Shown: piece after piece, positions 38,501 to 48,000 of the stretch
How the letters are laid out: every line of letters starts with the position of its first letter
How positions within the stretch are numbered: the stretch's first letter is position 1
Assembly (NCBI GenBank): GCA_034687125.1
Contig: JAQGBZ010000398.1
Coordinates: forward strand, 1-54,652
Length of the DNA: 54,652 nt
From: Neelides folsomi
Lineage: Eukaryota; Arthropoda; Collembola; Neelipleona; Neelidae
Direction of reading: 5' to 3'
The notes under the pieces: model-generated
Told to the model about the DNA's origin: nothing
The model's input: the letters and a program-made list of their open reading frames with translations, nothing else
The model's database searches: none
Made by a program: the position numbers and the translations under genes

Positions 38501-41500
38501 TACAGTACATTTGTACACAGTATAAATATGTATACATAATTGCATGCAGAATACAAATGGACTATATGTGTAACAATTTTTACTTGTAAATGTTTAAGGC
38601 AATTTTGCATGATTCTACAGAATGTTTCATTACGTATGCCCAAATCCACATATATTTAGCTTGCACATATTTTATCTATGGTACATTGAACATATCATTA
38701 CTTAATATTGATGATATTGATAAACTTAGAAGGGCATTATTCGTCCGGAATAATAAATTTATCCAACATACTTATACCGATAGCGTGATTTGTTTTTTTA
38801 TAATTTTCTTGTCTATTTGTGGAGCATGATAAACTTCATCGTTGATATCAAAGCAGAAGATAAACCATGTGAGTGAAAGTTGGGATATGAATAGTTGATA
38901 TGGGAAGTCATTTCCCGGCCGAGTCACTTTTATTGACTTCGTCTCTCCGACCCATTGTATGTCATAAGACAAGTTTGATTGGCTAATGTCTCTTTTCTAA
39001 ATTTGGAGAGCGATGCGAATTGCTTATCAGGAGAGGGAAAGGAGCGTGGATTAATTATTCAGAAGGGGAAAGAAAGTCTATTGAGTGGGAGTGGAGGAAC
39101 TTCCTCTGCGGAAACAACTTACACTCTCACAACAAACACATTCCGCTCTCTTGCTCCATACAATGATGTACCTAAATACTTAACTACACTCTTCTAGACT
39201 ATGTATTTAACTATATGCCATACTGGGCATCTACACATATACGGAATGGCCTTTCTTTTGGATACAAATAAAGTAAGAAACTCTGTAAACAACCATATAA
39301 AAATCCACGAGTATTTCTCTTTAGCAAATGGAAGTTTTCCATTACAGGTCCTGAATGTTGTTATAAGTATTCAGTTACATACATCTTAATGTTGGGGATT
39401 TTTGAGCATAGGAGATTAAACATGTAAATGAATTTCTAAATTATCTGTTGTAGATACACCAATTATGTGTAATTGCATTGCATTGCATCTTATTCGTGTT
39501 TGATAAACAAATGATTCAGAGCTTTTAAGAAGGTTTAATTATCATTAGTATAATTATCGACTTTCGATAAGTATACACAATGAAGCAACATTATGATTGG
39601 AATATCATGTTCATAAGGATTGTTAATGATTAAGAATATTGGCGGAATTAATTAATTAGAAAGTGCAGGAAGGCGTGGGAGGGTTGGAAAATTATGAGTT
39701 TAATGCAAGAATAAATTAATGTACATGAGCTAAATGGCGGTGACCGTTCGGAGAACCTCGCACGGAACAATTTATATTCCAAACGTCTAATCCACTACGG
39801 TGGATTTTGTAAACCCTCACGAGCCCCAAAAGAGTTAATGTCAAGAGTCACCGGGCAAGTGCCAGGGTATTTATTCCCTACACTTTGGAAGAGATTGTCT
39901 AGTGGAATTTTCCAAGAATTGTTGTTTGAAAGTGGGAGAATTGTTAAGAGGACGTTGAAGGTAGTTTTCTTCCTTAGCCGACGGCGGTCCTCGTTGATGT
40001 AAGTTGAGGATAATTGGGAGAGAAGGAGGAAGTTTCTCAATTTAATTTACTTTCCCTTCCTTTCACCTTCTCAATGAGGATTTCTCGGTCCTGAGGGGAA
40101 TCGCGATATAAAGAACAATTATCCTTATGACACGACCTCCGCCCTTTTTAAATCCAAATGGAAAAGTTTTCTTCAAATTCTTCCAAGAACCGCTAATGCG
40201 CTATAAGTATGATCATACATAAGAGCTTTCATCTACCTACTCGATCCCTTCTTGCTACATATTTCCATACCAATTCCCATTTTCTTCCCATTCCTCCGCC
40301 CTCACATCTCCCTTTGAAAAGTTGAGATTGAGTCGAAATAAAATTTTTTCATTTTCTTGTGGGTGGGGGGCTATGTATGGAAGTATAGGGTAACTCTTAT
40401 TGCCCATTTCACCGAGAGTCTTTTCCTACATGGCCCATTTACCAGTCGGTCCCGAGAAGGGCCGTAAATGGAAGAAAGTAGGTTGGTGAGGGCGTAAGGG
40501 CTCTGTGTGGTTCCCCTCCTAGTTTGTCGTCTCCTTTCCCCAATTGACGTTATCAGAGGAGGAGTTAATAAGAAAGTTTTCTAATCTTGCGGAGGTTTGT
40601 GGGTCTCCCGAGGGGCCGTCGTTAATTTTGGGGGAAGACGAGGGAGGACAAGTCTCGAACCATAATCTATTTACCTACAGGGCGTAGGCGGACTCCAAAT
40701 GCTTCTTCTAATTTACTGGGAACAAACGGCCGATTCGCCCTCCGCTCATGCAAATTAAGGGGGGAATAAAAGTCCAATTATCTTCTGACTACAATGCACC
40801 AACAACACATTGGGATGAAACACGTTCAGTCCTTTCACAAATGCAGAGGCTCAACAGATTTCCCTTTCAACTCACAAAGGACAAAAACTTGGAATTATTT
40901 GATGTCTAATATGTATGTATATTGGGAGATTGTGATGTTACCATCACAGCCGCGCAGGCCTAGAGGCCCATTGCAGTCTGTCTCAGCATATTTACAAGCA
41001 TTTCTTTACTCCGTATGGCACACATTATCAATATTAGATTGATATGTGTTTCCAGTGGAGAGAAATTTACCCCCGTGCTGTATACGCTATTGGTATTAGA
41101 CTAATTTGTATGCTTCCATGGGGGATACTTAATTATGACCGTGTGTGTGCAAAGGTCGCGGCCGCCACCTATGTGCTCCGAGGGAGAGAAATGGGAAGAC
41201 CTTTTGCATTTAGTCCTCAACTGACAGGTAGGGGGCCGACCCGGCTCCACCTCTTGGTGAGCTCTGGTCCTTTTGCCAAGGTGAACCCCTCACCGCCAAC
41301 TTCGAACCCCGGCTCGGGCCACCCCGTTCACCCATCCAGGCAAGCTCAGGGCCCAAAATCTGCTTAACAAGGCAACTTGTGAACACTATCTCTCCCTCAA
41401 AGCCAAACTGGTCGGCCCTTGATGTCTAATATAGCCATTTACTCTGAACTTTATTTATATTATTTATTAATTTATAAAAATAATTCATGATCTATTTAAA

Positions 41501-44500
41501 TTAGAATTTTGGTTGGTGTTTATATATTTAACTTAATCGAATTTTCGTATTTTTTTCTCATGAAATAATTTAGCTTTTCATTATTTAGTAATCGTTAAAA
41601 TAATTGTTCGAAATATGCATATTTATGAAATTTCGCACAAATCATAAATTAGGAAAAAGTTAATTGTCCGACAACTGTAAATGCCCCAAATTTACAATGG
41701 TGTAAAATTGCGAGAAATGAAGAATGATTGGGCCATTAGCCAATTAGAGATTCGGTCCTTTAAAGTGGAAAATCCTTCTTTTGCCCCTGCCGTTAGCGGT
41801 GGAGTAGGCGGAGAAGAAGATCAATATTTGAAGTAAAAAGACTTTTCCGAATGAGCGGGCCGTGAGGGCGAATTGGCAAAGATAAGCCTCTCCCCCTCTT
41901 CATTTGAACATGTTATTTAACTACTATATCCTCCTATTCAAACTCCTCTTTGACTCCTTTATATTTATATAGAGACCTTTGAAGGGGAATGAAGACGCGT
42001 AGGGGGAGAGATGCTCTGTGGGCCCATTTAGACTTCCTTTTTGTTTATTCTTGATCCGCCAACATGTTTGACTACACTTGTCCTATGAAGATCTTCTTTC
42101 TATATGTATGCCTTTCAATTTGAGGAAAGAAGTTGGGAGTTATATTTTAGAAGGAATACAAAATAAATGTATTCAAATCTCGTTAACAAGACGGTGAAAG
42201 TTAAAAGGAGTTAAACCTTTTTACATTCTTTTCTTCCACACAAGTTCTCACTTCAACTTTCCTTATTTCGAATTAACTCCCAGTTTCTGTTCAGGCTTAT
42301 TGGAAAATTCAATTTTCTCTCATCATTATAGTCATAGCCCTTTTCAATTCCTCATGGAAAGTTATTAAGAAAGAATTACCATTTTTCCCTCTCCTTCCAA
42401 TTCCTTTACAAAATTGGGCCGGAAGATGTACAAAAAGAAATTTCACACTTTTGATCTTTCAATGAGAAGGAAAATGAGAATTTCTCCGGAGCTTCTACTG
42501 AAAAATTCAGGTTTTTCTGTAATCTCATTCTTCGAAATCTTCGAACAAGTCAGTCCATTTATGCAAAAAGTGTGTATAAAAGCAAGAAGCATTTTTTAAA
42601 TCCTATGATTTAATGCGTGTCATGGAAAAGGGAATTCCACGAAAGATCTCCAGGCGAAAAGAGTTACATTGAGATGTAGAGAATGAGGATTTGAGAGAAA
42701 GTACGTGAAGAATCAATCCAATTTATCCTAAAAACTTTCCTTGACGGATATCTCTCCCTAGAATATTATGAAAGAGGCCATTACTCAAATTGGCTCAACC
42801 ATCAGGATGGAACAGTGGGAGTTTGAAATGGTAGGGAGAACTTGACCGTTCCCATTCCTTTCACCTTCATATGCTCAGAATAAGCTTAAGCTATACAGGA
42901 TTCCTCTGCTCGAATTCTTTTTCCTAATAGAAGATGAAGTTTGTTCAGTTTTAACTCAATTTTGAATATATGATAAGTAAATATCTGGGTATATAAATAT
43001 TCATTTTAACTTCTCTCAACCTTCCTATTATAAATATTACATTTATACACGAATGTTCTTCACTTGCTTATTGATTCAAAAGGGCTCGCATAATGTAAAT
43101 AAATACTTCATCACCGCCCGCTTACGGAAGAGTAAAATGATAAATTGAATAATTTATTCAACCTGACAATCTTAAGTACACAACTATGTCCCTGTACACC
43201 ACGTAATCAAATGCTAATAATGTACTTATGATTAAATAAACAATGATAAATTGATAAATTGGAGTTTAGTCTAAGAAATTTTCTTCATATTTAATAGCTT
43301 CTATATTTGTGTTCACCCATTTCCTAATTCACTTGATGCACAAAGAAGAGCAAAAGATGGGAAATGAAGGTTGAGCTGAGGAAATGTAACAAACAAACAC
43401 ACTCGTGAATGCTCAACGATTCATACTACAATATAGTAATTCTACCTTATAATGTAATTTAGTACTCAGGTGCTCTAATTCTCCCTAATAAGATGTTTAC
43501 ATAAGTATTCATTTAGAGTACAATATTTAATACCAGGTAAGTGTTTGTCCATTCTTATAAGGAATAATGCCTTTATCAATGCTTGTAACATTACCAATAT
43601 TGGTGGATTTACCAAGGACTTTAAGCACACACACACACGGAGCCCGTGACCCTTCCGCTCTCAAATAATTTTTCGGCGAATTCCAACAGGTTTTCTCTCT
43701 GAAAGTGGAGATATGAAAGTTGGCTCATTTTCGAAGGGAAAATTCATACGGGAAAGTGTTATGATTCCGAGAAGCGACGTTCGCGAGTCAAAGGGACCAA
43801 GCCTGGTTCATGTACTGTATTTATTTACTTGTATGGTATGTATTATTTATGTAAAGGTTCTTTCCAGTTCCAAGATATTATCATGTAATAACGAGTTTCA
43901 CAGCATGAGTAATCAAGTGCCATATCCAAGAATGTAGGAGTCATTGTAAGTTATAAGTCATTCCCTCATGTGATAAACCATGAGTCATTATCAACTTACA
44001 CACACGAAACTAAAGACATATAATCCTTATTTGCACAACTTTCCCTTCTATTATGCATCCTTGTTTTCTCTCAAGCATAAGAACAAGAGGGGAGGAAAGA
44101 GGTGATTAGGAAGGTTGTGGGAAGTGAGTAATATGATTTCATGATTTCCCCGAACCACTTTCCTCTTCGAAGGAAAAATTCTCTTTAATCTAGATTCTCG
44201 GGGAGAGCTGGAGTCAATAAGCCTTCTTTAAACTCTCACCACTTCTCTACCCAAAAATGCAAGGACAATATTTACACCATGGGCGATGGGAAAGGAGGGC
44301 AATCTACAGGAAGGGGATTTGGAAGAATTTGGGCAAAAAATGCCTTGGAAGAATTTTGTCATTTTACTGGAAACTTTTCCATCATCTTTCCCCTTCTACT
44401 ACGTTCATCACCTCTTCCGGCCTTCTACTTAAGATTTTGATCCATTTGTTGATTATTTTCCTATTACGACCAATTCACTTTCACCGGTGGTACAAGGTTG

Positions 44501-45078
44501 AATCGAGGTGAATATTTACGTGTGCATTACTGCATTTTTCATGATTGGAATCAAAGGTGAAAGGATGAATGCGTAAACCCTGAAAAATGTGATGCATGTG
44601 TATGTAAATGTCATTTTCTAGCCAATACAAGGCATGCATTAAAATGTTTATGCTCTTTCTGTCCTACTTCATTCCATTAATTGATTACTGAATAATTAAA
44701 GGCTTATTTACCTATTTGAGGTACATCGTACTGATGATTGGCTCTTTTGACTTCGTCCATTTTTCTTGAGGAAACCACGATGTTCCTTTTGGGTTCGACG
44801 TTGAGCCAAGGTTCTTCCTCGAACTCAGACGCGTCCTGATGGACGGCCTTCTTCACCTTCACCGGGCCTGGCGAGGGCTCCTTGGGCAAAAACCCCCAAA
44901 TGGGGATCGGAGCTCGGAGCAAATTCTGATGGGCGGGATGCCAATGGAAGTCGTCGTCCTTCTTGACCGCCTCCTTCTTCTCGGGAATTCGAAATGCTTC
45001 GGCGGGATCCGCAAAGGAGAGAATGAAGGGCGAGAGGGCGAGGAGGACCCCAAACACACACGTTCCGCTTACTCCCAT
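17545..45078 (-). CDS. Secreted LDL-receptor class A (LDLa) protein with dibasic propeptide-like N-terminus; three exons, 26.7-kb first intron
   Basis: On the minus strand the exons are 45078-44712, 17971-17811 and 17607-17545, giving 196 residues. Exon 1 opens with a hydrophobic signal peptide (residues 1 to about 23) and ends with one base of a codon at donor GTAAAT. Exon 2 starts after TTTGCAG with the two bases that finish the codon as Glu123. Exon 3 joins in phase 0. Residues 24-122 are charged, with basic pairs at 34-35, 39-40, 76-77, 97-98 and 111-112, as in secreted precursors cut by furin or prohormone convertases. Residues 124-171 form one LDLa module: Cys124, 136, 147, 154, 160, 171, with the calcium-site signature CDGxxDCxxGxDE. 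A tail, KTTKSHLDVLADALLRWARG, closes the protein. Drosophila Jelly belly and C. elegans HEN-1 are secreted single-LDLa ligands, so a signalling ligand is possible; I cannot confirm orthology. Exons 2-3 are secure (about 0.9). The link to exon 1 is inferred from strand, matching phase and domain logic. If wrong, exon 1 belongs to another secreted protein. Confidence 0.65.
19536..19543. promoter_or_regulatory. CRE palindrome TGACGTCA (candidate CREB/ATF site)
   Basis: Exact 8-base palindromic CRE in a locally GC-rich, CpG-containing patch inside the modelled first intron of the LDLa gene. A second exact copy lies at 26124-26131 in the same intron. Function is inference only. Confidence 0.25.
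21916..21956. repeat. Two adjacent hairpins in a GC-rich patch
   Basis: GGCGGGG (21916-21922) pairs with CCCCGCC (21932-21938). Directly abutting it, AACAAGT (21939-21945) pairs with ACTTGTT (21950-21956). Both stems are perfect 7-mers in otherwise AT-rich intron DNA. No RNA family recognised. Confidence 0.35.
24569..25304 (+). CDS. BORCS8: BORC complex subunit 8 (MEF2BNB family), four exons
   Basis: Exons are 24569-24671, 24811-24881, 24977-25083 and 25166-25304. All introns are GT-AG and all phases agree, giving 139 residues. The conserved core starts near residue 40 with ENMHIVANEPSLALYCLQ, matching the family's VANEPSxALYxLQEH signature. It continues with EHIRKEVPNMI and AAVKSIEKSS, as in the vertebrate protein, which is about 119 residues. 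Residues 1-34 form a Ser/Gly/Asn-rich leader that I cannot match. An upstream in-frame extension lacks an ATG, so the ATG at 24569 was chosen. By family knowledge BORCS8 is a small helical subunit of BORC. BORC sits on the lysosome surface and recruits ARL8 to link lysosomes to kinesin. No membrane segment or signal peptide is present, as expected. The gene lies inside the first intron of the minus-strand LDLa gene, transcribed the opposite way. Confidence 0.92.
25424..25429 (+). terminator. Polyadenylation signal AATAAA after BORCS8
   Basis: Canonical hexamer 120 bases past the stop at 25302-25304, in the sense orientation of BORCS8. Confidence 0.5.
26124..26131. promoter_or_regulatory. CRE palindrome TGACGTCA (second copy)
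   Basis: Exact CRE followed at once by GGGTGAGG. A small GAGACA/TGTCTC inverted repeat lies about 11-30 bases downstream. Candidate CREB/ATF site within the modelled LDLa intron, about 0.8 kb downstream of BORCS8. Confidence 0.25.
28636..28648 (+). repeat. Homopolymer run of 13 G
   Basis: Thirteen consecutive G bases preceded by TGTGT, in a window otherwise short of G runs. Length may be uncertain because homopolymers are error-prone in assembly. Confidence 0.7.
32338..32344 (+). promoter_or_regulatory. Candidate TATA box downstream of a CpG-rich patch
   Basis: TATAAAT lies at the edge of a locally CpG-rich segment (about 32190-32310). A donor-like AAAAG|GTCAGG follows about 100 bases downstream (near 32443), as for a short untranslated first exon. 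No partner exon is identified, so this is tentative. Confidence 0.2.
33168..33176. repeat. Left target-site duplication of the MULE
   Basis: GTATTTTCT, matched exactly at 34736-34744. Nine bases is the usual duplication size for Mutator-like elements. Confidence 0.8.
33177..33342 (+). repeat. Left terminal inverted repeat plus GTATAG subterminal array
   Basis: About ten TATAG or near-TATAG motifs, mostly preceded by AG or TG and followed by T or G, stand roughly 12-20 bases apart. The outermost 50 bases pair with the right end. Such arrays are typical transposase-binding regions. Confidence 0.75.
33486..33953 (-). pseudogene. MULE transposase C-terminal fragment
   Basis: An open frame of 155 codons ends at TAA 33488-33486. 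It begins, without a start codon, just after an in-frame stop near 33956. It contains YFEKTWIG, then NEWNVYEA, RTNNYCEGFHRGF and HHPNIWKFIEGLNKEQS. This is the hallmark tail of FLYWCH/MULE transposases, in which an RTNN-x-xEGxHxxF block follows the DDE core. The first ATG lies in the middle, at 33836. The frame differs from the FLYWCH piece upstream, and the two overlap at 33940-33953. The fragment is therefore a deletion or frameshift remnant, not an intact protein. Confidence 0.82.
33940..34272 (-). pseudogene. MULE N-terminal fragment with FLYWCH zinc finger
   Basis: A 110-residue frame opens with ATG at 34272-34270. Residues 18-72 form a FLYWCH finger: DGYTFIFE, then WRC with Cys37, a second Cys at 48, and HNH with His66 and His68 followed by VPDP. 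In known families this finger binds DNA at the element's ends. About 35 further residues follow, then the frame stops at the junction with the C-terminal fragment. A full-length protein of this family is much longer; the DDE domain expected here is absent. Confidence 0.82.
34594..34735 (-). repeat. Right terminal inverted repeat plus GTATAG subterminal array
   Basis: Mirror of the left end, with nine TATAG-type motifs in about 140 bases. The innermost part (34594-34617) repeats the terminal block AGTATAGGTGGACAAAGTAT, so the end motif is present twice on this side. Confidence 0.75.
34736..34744. repeat. Right target-site duplication of the MULE
   Basis: GTATTTTCT, identical to 33168-33176. 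Confidence 0.8.
34745..40898. other. Modelled LDLa intron, between MULE and GC-rich insertion
   Basis: No exon supported; open frames are short and without domains. A hairpin motif at 37217-37245 repeats that at 10704-10735. The segment 39700-40760 is less AT-rich than its surroundings and has several CpGs but no recognisable element. Confidence 0.5.
37217..37245. repeat. Short hairpin motif, copy 2 of 2 in the window
   Basis: Same flanking blocks as 10704-10735 (AAAAGAGATAT and TAGGTGTTATC), with a shortened loop. ATAACA pairs with TGTTAT, so pairing is kept while the loop changes. Confidence 0.35.
40899..40912. repeat. Left 14-bp direct repeat flanking the GC-rich insertion
   Basis: TTGATGTCTAATAT, repeated exactly at 41419-41432. 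Confidence 0.7.
40913..41418. mobile_element. GC-rich 506-bp insertion of unknown class, flanked by 14-bp direct repeats
   Basis: The segment lies between exact copies of TTGATGTCTAATAT. That is the size of duplication left by LINE-type target-primed insertion, and longer than most DNA transposons leave. The right half (about 41150-41370) is far more GC-rich than its surroundings, with NotI-like GCGGCCGC near 41158. It also has a pol III box-B-like TTCGAACCCC near 41300. The two ends are not inverted repeats of each other. No poly(A) tail is seen on either strand, and no protein domain in the open frames. Candidates: a long SINE, a retrocopy of a structured RNA, or another insertion. Read on the minus strand, a box-A-like TTTGGCTTTGAGG lies near the end at 41400, but its spacing to box B (about 90-100) is not tRNA-like. 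Confidence 0.55.
41419..41432. repeat. Right 14-bp direct repeat flanking the GC-rich insertion
   Basis: TTGATGTCTAATAT, identical to 40899-40912. Confidence 0.7.
41433..44711. other. Modelled LDLa intron, next to exon 1
   Basis: No exon supported. Contains a CA dinucleotide run at 43626-43638. Short open frames only. Confidence 0.5.
43626..43638 (+). repeat. CA microsatellite, 13 bases
   Basis: CACACACACACAC in AT-rich surroundings. Confidence 0.7.
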
Positions 45079-48000
45079 CTTAATTTCAGTAACTCCGAGA
45101 AAGGTGAGTGAAAGAGCAATTGGAAGTCCAAGCGTTGGCGCCTTGGATCAAGCTTGCAGCAGCGGTTGGATTTGCAATGTAAACCCTACTGGATTAGCGG
45201 ATTAGGTCTTGACAATTGTTGGCTCGAGTGACCAATGCACATTCTTTGTTTAGTAACGTTCACGAAAGTGTTAGTTCAATGTTCCAAAATTCCCACGAGT
45301 GAGAGTTGGGTGGGGAACGGTGGAGAAAGTTTGTGTGGTGAGATGATGATGATGATGAGGGTGTAGTTGGGAGAATTCAGCAGGGGGTGAGGGCGACTAT
45401 GTTCCCATTTGGTGAGCTCCGTCCTCGTCCGCTCTCCTCGCCGTATTGAAACGGGGAGGGGTGGGAGGGAAATGATAATCTCCTCGCCCCCGCACGGCAC
45501 AAGTCCAGAGTTCCGTCGTGGTCGCCCTCCGCCTACGCTGATTCTTCTCCACTTCGGCGCCGCCGCTCATCCCTTTGCCTCCCTTCATTCACAACTACAT
45601 TCCTTCAAGGATCCCTTCATTCATGAGAACCCGCAACCTCAACCCTCAAAAGACCCACAACGAGCCCTGGTTATTCCCCTAATCAGCTCGGCCCTTTCCA
45701 AACTCCTTAAAATCTCAAAATTAACTCAAAGACCAACCAGGGTGCTCTGATCGAGACCGCTGTAACCATTAATTATAAAATTATAAGTTATTTGTTTCAT
45801 CACCTATTTCAAGAAATTGAGTTTCTAATTTTAACACCTTATGCAACTTTAGTCTCTTGTGAATTTTCATAAAGATATATGAAAAATATAGCATTTATGT
45901 ATAGGTAATATAAAATTATGACTAGGAAAATAAAAGGAGGTATGTGAGATAGTTATGTAGGTGTAGGTATATGAATTTATAAATGTATCTGTACGTTTGT
46001 AGAATACGTCTGTAATGAGTTTAATAAACAAAGGAGGTTTGGGAGAGTTTGCTTCTACACGTTTATCTATTTTAAGTGTGGAGCTAATTGCTTTCATCAA
46101 CCTGAGTAGTTTTATTCTCTTTTGATGTTTCAAGTTTGTGAAAAAGCGGAGCTCAAAGGACCCATTCAGCCTAGCAAAAGTAAATGGATATACACAAGTA
46201 TATTGTAGACATTGACGGAGTTATGAAGTAATTTAATTACTCATCGGCTAAATTGTCCAAGTATAGGAAAGTGAAGGCGGAATACACAAAGGTCTTTCTG
46301 CTTCTCTTCACCTCTCATTTATCTCTACAGACAAGGAGAAACTCAATCGAATCGTCTTTCAGCCAAATCGTCACAGAATCTTTCTTTTCTGTTTTCCCAA
46401 ATGGTACTGCTACGCATCTTCAAAGGACGCGGTGCATAGGCCATGGTCAAAGAAAGACTTTCTAATTAACTTGATAAGAAAAGGCCTAAAGTAATTATTA
46501 AAAAGAAATAAAAGTTATATTTTTTATCTAATCAACTTTGTTGTGTTTTTATCCAGTTAATTGCTAACAGTTCAACTATGAAATAAGTTTTTAAATATTT
46601 TTTTAAATGATGCAATACTCATTATAAATATCTTACTTAAGAATGAGATATACAGGTATTGCATGCATTCATAATAATATATATCCTACATCTTATAAAA
46701 TATACATGTAAGATCATTAAGGTTAATACCATTGCATTATAATTGATTATAAGATTGTATTGTAAGTTAAGACGGGTTTTGAATATTAATATGAAAGCAC
46801 GATAATTGGATTCTTCACACTAATTGTAAGCTTGTACTAAATGTAAGTAAGTATTTAGTGTGATTTTATAGATTTTGCAATGAACATCGAAATCTTGTAT
46901 ATCAACTATTAATTCCAATCTTTCAACTAATCAATCAATCTCTTGCTTTTGAATAAAATTCTTATTTTTGTAGTTCATATACCAGAAAAAAAGTAATTCA
47001 GAAGTGGTCTGATTGGTGAAATAAATTATATGATTTTGTTTTTGAATCTTCATTCCATTGCACTTCATGTTTTTTACATAGGTATTCAAAGATTGGAAAT
47101 AAGTTTGAAATATTTCTTGAATTTCCTTCAATTTCGCTTGAGGGTCTCCCCAAACTCCCTTTGTGCAATTTTAGTCAAATGACGTGCGTCCCTACTACTA
47201 TGTATATACAGACAGAGTAGCTTAAGTAGGGATATTTTATCCATATATGGTATATGCATGGGAAAACAAGAGAATAATATTTTATATTCGAAAGATGTAA
47301 AATTGGCACATTGGATTGGGGAAAGGGAGATACAAATTGTAGATAGATAAAAACAGAGTGGGAATTTTCTTCACTTTTTCGTGATCTCATTTGGAGAGAA
47401 TGAGGGTGAGAGAAGGTGAGTGAACGGGTTCCAGGAAAAGAGAATGAGGACATCCGATTCCATTGGATCTTCTTACCCATTCTTCAACATCCTCGTGCTC
47501 CCGCCAGAGATGACACGGTGAGAAATGGAGTTTGCTCTTCCCTATTCCTCTCAACGAATGAATAAAATATATGCTTTGCTCTCAGCCTATCTCCAAATGT
47601 ATCCCAAATAATCGACCCAGATTCGGATTTAATGCAAAAAATTTAAAGATTACGATGAAGAGTTTTTTTAATAATTCAATTCTTTAAACATTTTAAACAA
47701 TAAAAGTAGCAGTATTAATATCCAAGTGTAGTTTTATTGGAATCAATAATATTAATTAATTATTCAATAAATAAATTGGTTCATATGATTTTCATTGTAT
47801 TTCAAAATAAATTCTAAATATACATTATACGATTAAATAGTCAAAGTTTTAAGGAGTGTTTAACCCTTAAATCTAATTTCCAATCTTCTTTTATGTGTAT
47901 TGAGGTTCTTAGAGATGTTCAAAGGCTAAACTCGTTCATCCTTAAATAAATCAAAAATCGGATTTCCCCCTTCAGTTCTCAAATCTTTTGTCTGAACTTC

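Noticed and set aside
40794..41367. Open frames across the GC-rich insertion
   Set aside because: They cross the insertion boundary or are explained by GC-rich composition; no domain seen.
45409..45750. Plus-strand open frame upstream of the LDLa first exon
   Set aside because: Low-complexity Arg/Pro/Ser composition from a CpG-rich promoter-like region; no start context or homology.
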